A DNA stretch of 64,000 nt, taken from the NCBI RefSeq assembly GCF_007431345.1, contig NZ_CP041730.1, positions 1,612,001-1,676,000 of the forward strand, written 5' to 3'. Both the position numbers and the translations under genes were made by a program. The notes under the pieces are model-generated. The model saw only the letters and a list, made by a program, of their open reading frames with translations, was not told where the DNA came from and searched no databases. Position 1 is the first letter of the stretch; each line of letters opens with the position of its first letter. This DNA is from Chitinimonas arctica. GTDB lineage: Bacteria; Pseudomonadota; Gammaproteobacteria; Burkholderiales; Chitinimonadaceae. Below are positions 43,084-50,781 of this stretch, in pieces.

Positions 43084-44289
43084 CTAAACCCGCTCGATAA
43101 TCGTGGCGATGCCCATACCGCCGCCTATGCATAGCGTGGCCATGCCATAGCGCAGCTGGCGGCGCTCCAGCTCATCCACCAAGGTGCCCAGGATCATGGC
43201 GCCGGTGGCGCCGAGGGGGTGGCCCATGGCGATGGCACCACCGTTGACATTGATGCGGTCGAAGCCCACGCCCATTTCGCGGGCGAAACGCATTACCACC
43301 GCCGCGAAGGCTTCATTGACCTCGAACAGATCGATATCGGCCACCTCCAGCCCGGCCTTGGCCAGGGCCTTGCGGGCCGCCGGCGCGGGACCGGTCAGCA
43401 TGATGGTCGGGTCGGTACCGGTCAAAGCGGTGGCAACGACGCGCGCACGCGGGCGCCAGCCATAGCGCCGGCCGGCCGCTTCGTTCGCCACCAGCACCAG
43501 GGCCGCGCCATCGACGATGCCGGAAGCATTGCCGGCATGGTGGACATGGTTGATGCGCTCGACCCAGGGATAGCGCTTCAATGCCAGGGCGTCGTAGCCC
43601 ATGGCGCCCATCTGCTCGAAGCTGGGACGGAGCTTGCCCAAGCCTTCCAGCGTGGTGGCGGGCTTGATGAACTCGTCTTCCACCAGGATATCGATCCCGT
43701 TCAGATCGCGTACCGGCACGATGCTGGCCTGGAAATGTCCGGCTGCCCGCGCTGCCGCGGCCCGCTGCTGGCTCTCCACGGCAAAGGCGTCCACCTCGGC
43801 CCGGCCATAGCCGTCGAGCGTGGCGATCAGGTCGGCGCCGATGCCCTGCGGGACAAAGCCGATAGCCCGCGCGGTTTCCGGATCGGTCGCCATGGCCCAA
43901 CCGTCCGAACCCATGGCGACCCGCGACATGGACTCCACCCCGCCCGCCACCACGATATCTTCCCACCCCGAACGCACCTTCTGCGCCGCCAGATTGACCG
44001 CTTCCAGCCCGGAGCCGCAGAAGCGATTGACCTGCACGCCGGCGGCCTTCCAGTCCCAGCCGGCCGCCAAGGCGGCGGTCTTGGCGATATCGCCGCCCTG
44101 GTCGCCGACCGGCGTGACGCAACCCAACACCACGTCATCGACCTCGGCGGTGGCAAGCTCGGTACGGGCTTGCAATTCATGCAACAAACCCGTCAACAAG
44201 GTGACGGGTTTGACCTCGTGCAGGCTGCCATCGGCCTTGCCCTTGCCGCGCGGGGTACGAATGGCTTGGTAGATAAATGCTTCGGACAT
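43084..44289 (-). CDS. fadA: Acetyl-CoA acyltransferase (3-ketoacyl-CoA thiolase)
   Basis: This 401-residue thiolase splits ketoacyl-CoA. The nucleophile Cys is in VNRFCGSGLEA, the acid/base His in GGAIAMGHPLGATGA, and the second Cys in TLCIGGGMG. All are intact and the length is usual. It lies 31 bases upstream of the multifunctional gene and is transcribed with it. A fatty-acid-oxidation operon of thiolase then multifunctional protein is a common order. Confidence 0.96.
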   Translation of the reverse strand: MSEAFIYQAIRTPRGKGKADGSLHEVKPVTLLTGLLHELQARTELATAEVDDVVLGCVTPVGDQGGDIAKTAALAAGWDWKAAGVQVNRFCGSGLEAVNLAAQKVRSGWEDIVVAGGVESMSRVAMGSDGWAMATDPETARAIGFVPQGIGADLIATLDGYGRAEVDAFAVESQQRAAAARAAGHFQASIVPVRDLNGIDILVEDEFIKPATTLEGLGKLRPSFEQMGAMGYDALALKRYPWVERINHVHHAGNASGIVDGAALVLVANEAAGRRYGWRPRARVVATALTGTDPTIMLTGPAPAARKALAKAGLEVADIDLFEVNEAFAAVVMRFAREMGVGFDRINVNGGAIAMGHPLGATGAMILGTLVDELERRQLRYGMATLCIGGGMGIATIIERV

Positions 44290-44382
44290 GGTGGGTCCCT
44301 AATTTGATGGATATCGAGCGAGCGCTAGATTAATGTAAACACTCTAAGCAGGATAGCTCGCTACGACTCCGAGGAGACAAGA

Positions 44383-45519
44383 TTGATCCCACGCCGCCAT
44401 TTCGATGCCGAACACGAACTCTTTCGTGCCAATTTCAAACGCTGGCTGCACGAGGAGGTTTGCCCCCACCAGGCCGAATGGGAAGCTGCCGGCATCGTGC
44501 CCCGGCCGGTCTGGAGGCGGGCTGGCGAACTGGGCTTCCTGGCGCCTTTCGTGGACGAGCAATATGGCGGCGCCGGCTGCCGCGACTTCCGCTACGACCA
44601 GATCATCGCCGAGGAACTCGGCCTTGCCAACGAATGGGGATTGGCGCTGAGCCTGCACTCTTCCCTGGTCGCGCCTTACCTCGACACTTTCGGCAGCGAA
44701 GCGCAAAAGCAGCGCTATCTACCCGGCGTCGTCAACGGCGACTGCGTGCTGGCGGTGGCCATGACCGAGCCCGATACCGGCAGCGACCTGGCCGCCATCC
44801 GCACCCGCGCCGAGGAGCATGGCGACCATTGGTGTCTCAATGGCGCCAAGACCTTTATCTCGAACGGTATCAATAGCGATCTGGTCATCGTCGCCGCGCG
44901 CAGCCACCCCACCGAGAAGCGTGGACTATCGCTGTTCCTGCTGGAAAAAGGCTGGCCCGGCTTTGAAGTGGGCCGTCGGCTGGAAAAGTTGGGGCAACAC
45001 AGCCAGGACACCGCCGAGCTGTTTTTCCACGATGTGCGGGTGCCCAAGGAAAACCTGTTGGGACAAGCCCACCAGGGCTTCAAGATGCTGATGACCATGC
45101 TGGCCGCCGAGCGGCTGACCTGTGCCATCAGTTCGCTGGCGGCAGCCCAGGCGGCCCTGGCCATGACCATAGCCTATGTGAAGGAGCGCAAGGCCTTCGA
45201 CCAGCGGCTGATCGACTTTCAAAACACTCGCTTCGAACTGGCGGCCATCAAGACCGAACTGGACCTGGGACAGATCTACCTCGACCGCCTGGTGATGGAA
45301 CACCAGCTGGGCGCGCTCGATGCGGTGGATGCCGCCGAAGCCAAGCTGTGGACCAGCGAGGTGCTGGGGCGCGCCGCCGATCGCTGCCTGCAATTGTTCG
45401 GCGGCAATGGCTATATGGCCGAATACCCGATAGGCCGGCTGTGGGCGTCGGCCCGGGTCGCACGCATCTATGCCGGCACCAGCGAGATCATGAAGGAAAT
45501 CATAGCGAAACAGCTATAG
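44383..45519 (+). CDS. Acyl-CoA dehydrogenase
   Basis: This 378-residue flavoenzyme makes the first double bond of beta-oxidation. Signatures are LAVAMTEPDTGSDLAA, CLNGAKTFISNG, FGGNGYMAEYPIGRL and the end IYAGTSEIMKEIIAKQL. The start is TTG at 44383, placed 6 bases after GAGGAG. It is divergent from the thiolase gene, so the 93-base gap probably holds a shared control region for the cluster. Confidence 0.95.
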   Translation: MIPRRHFDAEHELFRANFKRWLHEEVCPHQAEWEAAGIVPRPVWRRAGELGFLAPFVDEQYGGAGCRDFRYDQIIAEELGLANEWGLALSLHSSLVAPYLDTFGSEAQKQRYLPGVVNGDCVLAVAMTEPDTGSDLAAIRTRAEEHGDHWCLNGAKTFISNGINSDLVIVAARSHPTEKRGLSLFLLEKGWPGFEVGRRLEKLGQHSQDTAELFFHDVRVPKENLLGQAHQGFKMLMTMLAAERLTCAISSLAAAQAALAMTIAYVKERKAFDQRLIDFQNTRFELAAIKTELDLGQIYLDRLVMEHQLGALDAVDAAEAKLWTSEVLGRAADRCLQLFGGNGYMAEYPIGRLWASARVARIYAGTSEIMKEIIAKQL

Positions 45520-45573
45520 CAATAAGCGCGACGACAGGGTAAAAATGCGCCATCAACCCAACAGGAAAAAAGA

Positions 45574-45792
45574 ATGAATGCAATCAAGATCGCCGCACTG
45601 GCCCTGATCGTGGCCGGCGTGCTGGGCCTGGTCTACGGAGGATTCAGCTATACCAAGGAGTCGCACGAAGCCAAGCTGGGGCCGTTGACGTTTTCAATCC
45701 AGGACAAGGAAAAGGTCAACGTGCCGGTCTGGGCCAGCGTGGCGGCGATTGCGGCGGGGGCGGCTTTACTGCTGTTCAGCGGCAAGAAATAG
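45574..45792 (+). CDS. Small two-span membrane protein
   Basis: This 72-residue protein has two hydrophobic segments (IAALALIVAGVLGLVYGGF and VWASVAAIAAGAALLLFSG) joined by a polar loop YTKESHEAKLGPLTFSIQDK in part. Proteins of this type are common in Proteobacteria and have no fixed role. It follows the acyl-CoA dehydrogenase and is convergent with the Fic gene. Confidence 0.75.
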   Translation: MNAIKIAALALIVAGVLGLVYGGFSYTKESHEAKLGPLTFSIQDKEKVNVPVWASVAAIAAGAALLLFSGKK

Positions 45793-45969
45793 TCGATCCA
45801 TAGTCCAATGAAGACTCGCCGTGGACGATGCAAGTAGCGCGGGTGGGATGAATAGCTACGTTGCAGGAAAATCTCCGCAGGGCGAGTCCTCCAGCCTCGA
45901 ACGGGCGATGGTGGTAGATCGCGACTTGCCGATCCAAGGCTGTACATCTTGGACTTACATACCATTGCC

Positions 45970-46590
45970 CTACGGAGCTATTGTTTCAAGATAAACTTTG
46001 AGAAGCCGTGTCATTGTCGAAAAATTACCTGCAAGCCCATCTATGCACGCCTGCTTCATTGCGCCATCACTCACGCCTTCCCATGCAATTGTAAAGCCAG
46101 CATTTAACGCCAACAGAGACAGAAGAACTCTTTGGGCACGTCCATTCCCTTCTCTAAACGGATGAATTCTGTTTAATTCAACCAAGAAAACAGCAACGGC
46201 CTGGGAAAATTCCGGCAAGGTTAGACCAAGATAATAGTTTCTCGACTGACAGTCTTCGAACAAAAGCCTTAATTTTTCACCTATATTCTCATTTCCTTCA
46301 AAACACGTATCTCCCTTTGCAATATCAACTTTCCTGAACTCGCCAGCCCATGGATAAACATCCATGAATATCTCGCGATGAATTGACTTCAGTGTCGCAA
46401 TGTCAAACTTGCTCGGGGGTTCACGCTTCAGAATCTCTTCGATAGCCAAGGCCGAGTATTCGGCCTCTATCAGCTCAAGATCCTTGGTAGTGGTCAATCC
46501 ATGCAGATTGACCAATACACCATTAGTTTGGCTATATGGATCATCGTCAATCGAGTAACCTTCAATATAATAGTGAGGGTCCTCATTCAT
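45970..46590 (-). CDS. Fic-family AMP-transferase-type toxin
   Basis: This 206-residue protein has the intact Fic motif HPFREGNGRAQR with His at about residue 143. The His/Glu/Asn/Arg set needed to transfer AMP to a hydroxyl side chain is complete. Targets in related systems include topoisomerase and gyrase subunits, but the target here cannot be read. It lies 7 bases behind a small antitoxin gene. The pair is visibly AT-richer than the genes on both sides, which fits transfer. The region starts right behind the lytic transglycosylase stop. Confidence 0.92.
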   Translation of the reverse strand: MNEDPHYYIEGYSIDDDPYSQTNGVLVNLHGLTTTKDLELIEAEYSALAIEEILKREPPSKFDIATLKSIHREIFMDVYPWAGEFRKVDIAKGDTCFEGNENIGEKLRLLFEDCQSRNYYLGLTLPEFSQAVAVFLVELNRIHPFREGNGRAQRVLLSLLALNAGFTIAWEGVSDGAMKQACIDGLAGNFSTMTRLLKVYLETIAP

Positions 46591-46597
46591 CTATTCT

Positions 46598-46792
46598 TCA
46601 TCCTTTAGCCGCCAAAGCCTTTGCACGCAATCTAATTTCCTCGCGAGCCTGGTCGTAGGAAATCAATCCATCTTCTTTTCGTTTCAACAAATCCAAACCA
46701 AAAGCAGACAGCTTGATATTATCGACCGCCAGGATGCCCACAGCCTGCCTAGCGCTCCAAGACGTCAAAGATTTCCTATTGATCCCAGTCAT
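46598..46792 (-). CDS. Small Fic antitoxin, VbhA-like
   Basis: This 64-residue protein fits the VbhA-type antitoxin of class I Fic toxins: an N-terminal SWSARQAVGILAVDN helix and the C-terminal DGLISYDQAREEIRLRAKAL. It should block the toxin by inserting an inhibitory helix. The usual inhibitory motif (S/T)xxxE(G/N) is not seen exactly; the aligned place reads ILAVDN, with Ile and Asp where Ser/Thr and Glu are expected. I start at the ATG at 46792, which has GGAG 9 bases upstream and lies just after the lytic-transglycosylase stop; a longer frame exists but overlaps that gene. Confidence 0.75.
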   Translation of the reverse strand: MTGINRKSLTSWSARQAVGILAVDNIKLSAFGLDLLKRKEDGLISYDQAREEIRLRAKALAAKG

Positions 46793-46797
46793 TTCCG

Positions 46798-47424
46798 TTA
46801 TCTCCCCGGATAGGATACCGTCTGCAACCGCGCCTGCCCCGGCTGCCAATCCCAACTGGACTTCCAGGCACCCAAGACCATATTCGGGTATTCCGGCTTG
46901 CCCAGGCTGCCGTTATAGCGGCCCAGGGCGCGGTACAGATCGCCCTTCTCGATATCGAGGTAGTGGCGCAGGATGGTGCAGCCGAAGCGCAGATTGGTAT
47001 ACATATCGAACAGATTATGTTGACTGGTACCGATACTGCGCTGCCAGAACGGCATGACCTGCATCAGGCCGCGTGCGCCCACCGAAGAGATCGCGTATTT
47101 CTTGAAGCCGCTTTCCACCTGGATCAGGCCCATCACCATCTGCGGATCCAGCCCGGCCCGGGTGGCTTCGTAGTGGATGGCGGTCAGCAGTTTTTCCCGC
47201 ATGAAGTCGTCGGGGATCTTCTTCTTCATCCGTGCCGACATCTCGGCCAACCACGCCGTGCCTTCATTCGCGTTGGCGAATACCAGCCTGGGCGCGGTGC
47301 TATCGTTGATCGAGCGCTGCATGGCGGTGGCCACCGACAAGGACAGCTCTTCTTCCTTTTGCGCGCCGGCCTGGGCCGGCAGCGCGGCAAGAAATCCCAA
47401 CAGAACAATGACTAAGCGTTTCAT
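46798..47424 (-). CDS. Lytic transglycosylase (SLT domain)
   Basis: This 208-residue secreted enzyme cuts peptidoglycan. A signal peptide (MKRLVIVLLGFLAALPAQAG) is followed by a helical linker and an SLT domain with the catalytic Glu in LIQVESGFKKYAISSVGARG and the family motif GLMQVMP. The ending RFGCTILRHYLDIEKGDL and YNGSLGKPEYP is typical. It lies 17 bases downstream of proS; the Fic module begins 5 bases after its stop without cutting the domain. Confidence 0.93.
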   Translation of the reverse strand: MKRLVIVLLGFLAALPAQAGAQKEEELSLSVATAMQRSINDSTAPRLVFANANEGTAWLAEMSARMKKKIPDDFMREKLLTAIHYEATRAGLDPQMVMGLIQVESGFKKYAISSVGARGLMQVMPFWQRSIGTSQHNLFDMYTNLRFGCTILRHYLDIEKGDLYRALGRYNGSLGKPEYPNMVLGAWKSSWDWQPGQARLQTVSYPGR

Positions 47425-47441
47425 GGGCGCGATTGTGCCGT

Positions 47442-49157
47442 TTAAGCAGCCAGTTTGCCAAGCAATAATGCCACGATGGCTTGCTGCTCGACCAGCTCGG
47501 TGGTGCCGTCGCGGCGTGCGACGTATTCGACCTTGCCGTCGGCCAGGGACTTGTCGCCGATGGTGACCCGATGGGGAATGCCGATCAGCTCCATATCGGC
47601 GAACAATACGCCAGGCCGTTCATTGCGGTCGTCCAGCAGCACATCGACGCCTCGGCTGGCCAATTCGGCATACAGGGCATCGGCGGCGGCCTTGACCGCT
47701 TCCGAGCGCTGGTAGCCGACCGGCACCACGGCTACCGTGAACGGCGCCATGGCGGCGGGGAAGCGGATGCCCTTCTCGTCGAAATTCTGCTCGATGGCGG
47801 CGCCGACGATGCGGCTCACGCCAATACCGTAACAACCCATTTCCATCGGCTTGAGCACGCCTTCGGCATCCAGGTAGGTGCAATTGAGCGCTTCCGAGTA
47901 CTTGGTGCGCAACTGGAAGATATGGCCCACTTCGATACCGCGGCAGATTTCCAGCACGCCCTTGCCGTCCGGCGAACCATCGCCATCGACGACATTACGG
48001 ATATCGGCGACCACATCGGCTTCGGCCAGGTCGCGGCCCCAGTTCACGCCGGCCAGGTGGAACTTGGGCTTGTTGGCGCCCACCACGAAGTCGCTCATGG
48101 CGGCCACGGTACGGTCGGCGATCAGGCGTACCTTCGCGCGATCGATGCCGACCGGTCCCAGGAAGCCCGGTGGGCAGTTGAAGAAGGCGCGGATTTCCTC
48201 CTCGGTGGCGAAGCGGAATTCGGCCAGGCCGGCCAGCTTGCCGACCTTGACCTCATTGAGGCTATGGTCGCCGCGCAGCAGCATGATATGCAGCTGCTCG
48301 TTCGCTACCAGGGCGATCAGCTTGACCGTGCGCTGCAAGGGGATATCGAGCAATTGGGCAACCGCTTCGCAGGTGGTCTGCTTGGGCGTCTCCACGTCGC
48401 GCATGGCCTCGGCGGGGGCAGCACGCGGTGCGGCGGGCGCAACGGCCTCGGCCAATTCGACATTGGCGGCAAAGTCGGAAGTGGGGCAATAGGCCAGTGC
48501 ATCCTCGCCCGAATCGGCCAGCACATGGAATTCATGCGAACCGTCTCCACCGATGGCGCCGGTATCGGCCGCCACGGCACGGAAGCGCAAGCCCAGCCGG
48601 GTGAAGACGTTCGAGTAGGCTTGATACATGCCCGCGTAGGTCTTGGCCAGGGCGGCGGCATCGACGTCGAAGGAATAGGCATCCTTCATGACGAACTCGC
48701 GGGCGCGCATCACACCGAAACGGGGCCGGATCTCATCGCGGAACTTGGTCTGCACCTGGTAGAAATTCAGCGGCAGCTGCTTGTAGCTCTTGATCTCGCT
48801 ACGGGCGATATCGGTGATCACTTCTTCGTGGGTCGGCCCGAAGCAGAAATCGCGCTGGTGGCGATCCTTCATCTTCAGCATCTGCGGACCGAACTGCGCC
48901 CAGCGGCCGGACTCCTGCCACAGCTCGGCCGGCTGGATGGCGGGCATCAGCATTTCCATGGCGCCGGCACGATTCATTTCATCGCGCACCACCGCTTCGA
49001 CCTTGCGCAGCACGCGTAGACCCAGGGGCATCCAGGTGTAGAGGCCCGAACCGAGCTTCTTGATCAGCCCGGCGCGCAACATCAGCTTGTGGCTGGGCAA
49101 CTCGGCCTCGTTCGGCGCTTCTTTGAGGGTAGACAGGAAAAATTGCGAGGTGCGCAT
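47442..49157 (-). CDS. proS: Prolyl-tRNA synthetase
   Basis: This 571-residue class II synthetase loads proline on its tRNA. It has the class II motifs (FGPTHEEVITDIA, QTKFRDEIRPRFGVMRAREF in parts), the YbaK-like insertion domain that edits mischarged Ala-tRNA (from about residue 225), and the anticodon-binding end. I start at the ATG at 49157, which gives MRTSQFFLSTLKEAP; the longer frame is a shadow. Confidence 0.98.
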   Translation of the reverse strand: MRTSQFFLSTLKEAPNEAELPSHKLMLRAGLIKKLGSGLYTWMPLGLRVLRKVEAVVRDEMNRAGAMEMLMPAIQPAELWQESGRWAQFGPQMLKMKDRHQRDFCFGPTHEEVITDIARSEIKSYKQLPLNFYQVQTKFRDEIRPRFGVMRAREFVMKDAYSFDVDAAALAKTYAGMYQAYSNVFTRLGLRFRAVAADTGAIGGDGSHEFHVLADSGEDALAYCPTSDFAANVELAEAVAPAAPRAAPAEAMRDVETPKQTTCEAVAQLLDIPLQRTVKLIALVANEQLHIMLLRGDHSLNEVKVGKLAGLAEFRFATEEEIRAFFNCPPGFLGPVGIDRAKVRLIADRTVAAMSDFVVGANKPKFHLAGVNWGRDLAEADVVADIRNVVDGDGSPDGKGVLEICRGIEVGHIFQLRTKYSEALNCTYLDAEGVLKPMEMGCYGIGVSRIVGAAIEQNFDEKGIRFPAAMAPFTVAVVPVGYQRSEAVKAAADALYAELASRGVDVLLDDRNERPGVLFADMELIGIPHRVTIGDKSLADGKVEYVARRDGTTELVEQQAIVALLLGKLAA

Positions 49158-49253
49158 CGGCAAGAGCTCGGTAATCGGTTGAAAGAACGCGATTTTACCG
49201 CAGCCCGGCCTTCGCCGTAACGCCGATATGGGCGGCCACCGCCGCAATCCGCC

Positions 49254-50339
49254 TTACATTCTTTGCTTGAGCGCTTCTTCCACTTTGGCGGTGATCAATT
49301 TATCCAGCTGCGGTTGCAGCGAACCCAGGGTCCGCTTGAGCGCCTCGACATACAGCGTGGTGACCTGCCGCTTCAGCTCGGCATTGACCAGCTTCTCGAT
49401 ATCGGGCCGCAAATTGCCCATCAGCTCGGCCACGATGACGGCCGGATCGATCGGGGCGGCCTGTACCGCAGCTACCGCCGCTGCCTCGGCCTGGGCCAGG
49501 GCCAGGGCATCGTCCAGTTCGATGCTCAAGTCGGGAAATTCATCCGAGACCAAGACCAGGGTGCTGGGCCGCGCCATTGCTTCCCGCTCGGCTTCCACGA
49601 CGGCACGCGGTATGGGGGGCGCGGCCATCGCGGCGGCAAGCAAGGCCATCTGGTCGTTGAGCGGCGGCGAGACCGGGGCAGCCGGTGTCACAGGTGCAGC
49701 CGCAATCGGTGCGGGCACGGGCGCCATGGCAGGTGCTGGCGCTGGGACGGGAACCGGCGCGGCAACGGGAACCATCGCGGCGCTGCCGGGCGCTAGGGAT
49801 TTGTCTTCAGGCGGCGGGGCGAAGTCGAAATTAAGCGACAACTCCGGCATCAAGGGACCGTCGGACAAAGGCGACGGCGGGTTGATCGCCACCGGTTTCA
49901 CTTCGGCCGGCTTGAGCGTGGGTATGCTCAGTTCGGGGAAATCCAGGCTGCTCACCACGCCAGGCTTGGGCTCGACAGGTTTCGCCGGAACGGGGGGGGC
50001 TACCATGGCGGGCGCCGGGACGGGCGGCGGCGGCACGCTCACCGCCGCTTGCCTGGCCGGAGCGCCCAATGGCGGGGTACGGGCCGGGGCCAGGCTTTCC
50101 AGCGCGGAAGGCGGATCGTTGCGAATCTCTTCCGGGGTGAACATCAAGTCATCGTCACCACCGGCAATATGGGTCAGCACCGGGATATCGCCGACGGCGC
50201 CATGGGCGTCCAGATCGGTCAGCACCGGCACGTTCGGATCCAGGCCACTGCCACGATGGCGGGCAATCAGGGCATCCATCTTACCCAGCAGGGCGGGCGG
50301 CTCGTTATCGGGATCCAGCGAGAAAAATGGCTCAGCCAT
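49254..50339 (-). CDS. Pro/Ala-rich protein of unknown function
   Basis: This 361-residue protein has a short conserved-looking start (MAEPFFSLDPDNEPPALLGK), two PVLTDLD/PVLTHIAGGDDD motifs, then about 180 residues of Pro/Ala/Val-rich linker. The C-terminal third holds amphipathic helices (VAELMGNLRPDIEKLVNAEL, LYVEALKRTLGSLQPQ). I recognise no family. There is no signal peptide, so it is probably cytoplasmic. It lies between proS and holC with 3 bases to holC. The linker-helix layout recalls proteins that bridge a membrane or nucleoid complex, but that is a guess. Confidence 0.75.
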   Translation of the reverse strand: MAEPFFSLDPDNEPPALLGKMDALIARHRGSGLDPNVPVLTDLDAHGAVGDIPVLTHIAGGDDDLMFTPEEIRNDPPSALESLAPARTPPLGAPARQAAVSVPPPPVPAPAMVAPPVPAKPVEPKPGVVSSLDFPELSIPTLKPAEVKPVAINPPSPLSDGPLMPELSLNFDFAPPPEDKSLAPGSAAMVPVAAPVPVPAPAPAMAPVPAPIAAAPVTPAAPVSPPLNDQMALLAAAMAAPPIPRAVVEAEREAMARPSTLVLVSDEFPDLSIELDDALALAQAEAAAVAAVQAAPIDPAVIVAELMGNLRPDIEKLVNAELKRQVTTLYVEALKRTLGSLQPQLDKLITAKVEEALKQRM

Positions 50340-50342
50340 GCG

Positions 50343-50780
50343 TCAAACCTTTCCCAGCGTGGCCATGTCGGTGAACTCCACCTGATAGCCAGCGCGTTTG
50401 TAATGGGCCAGCCGCTCGCGGGCAAGCTGTCGCAGCGCCATATCATCGTGCGGCACAATCTCGACGATACGCCCAATGCCCAAATCGGTGGGCAACATAT
50501 GCGCCGTCCAATTGAACACCACCTCACGTGGTAGCAAGGCATTGATGCGATGGTCGATCAAAGCGAGGGTATCGGGCGCCAGGACATCGCTCGCCAGGCA
50601 GTGGGGGATGAAGCCGGTAGGCGGCACCTCCCACAGCAGGCGGCTGATGACCTGGCTGGCCATTTCGGAATCGGTGACGATGCCGGTGGCGAGCTTGCGC
50701 TTCACAGCCTTGCCGACAAGCTGGCAAAGCGCCTGCTCGCGGTTCGCCACATTGAAGTAAAAGCTCGCCAACAGCGTCAT
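50343..50780 (-). CDS. holC: DNA polymerase III chi subunit
   Basis: This 145-residue subunit links the clamp loader to SSB. It matches HolC over its length: FYFNVANREQALCQLVGKAV, TGFIPHC, VVFNWTAHMLPTD. The ATG lies one base after the stop of pepA, the common pepA-holC order. It is followed 3 bases later by the Pro/Ala-rich gene. Confidence 0.95.
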   Translation of the reverse strand: MTLLASFYFNVANREQALCQLVGKAVKRKLATGIVTDSEMASQVISRLLWEVPPTGFIPHCLASDVLAPDTLALIDHRINALLPREVVFNWTAHMLPTDLGIGRIVEIVPHDDMALRQLARERLAHYKRAGYQVEFTDMATLGKV

Positions 50781-50781
50781 G

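Noticed and set aside
47481..49019. 512-codon plus-strand frame opposite proS
   Set aside because: Antisense shadow of an intact prolyl-tRNA synthetase.
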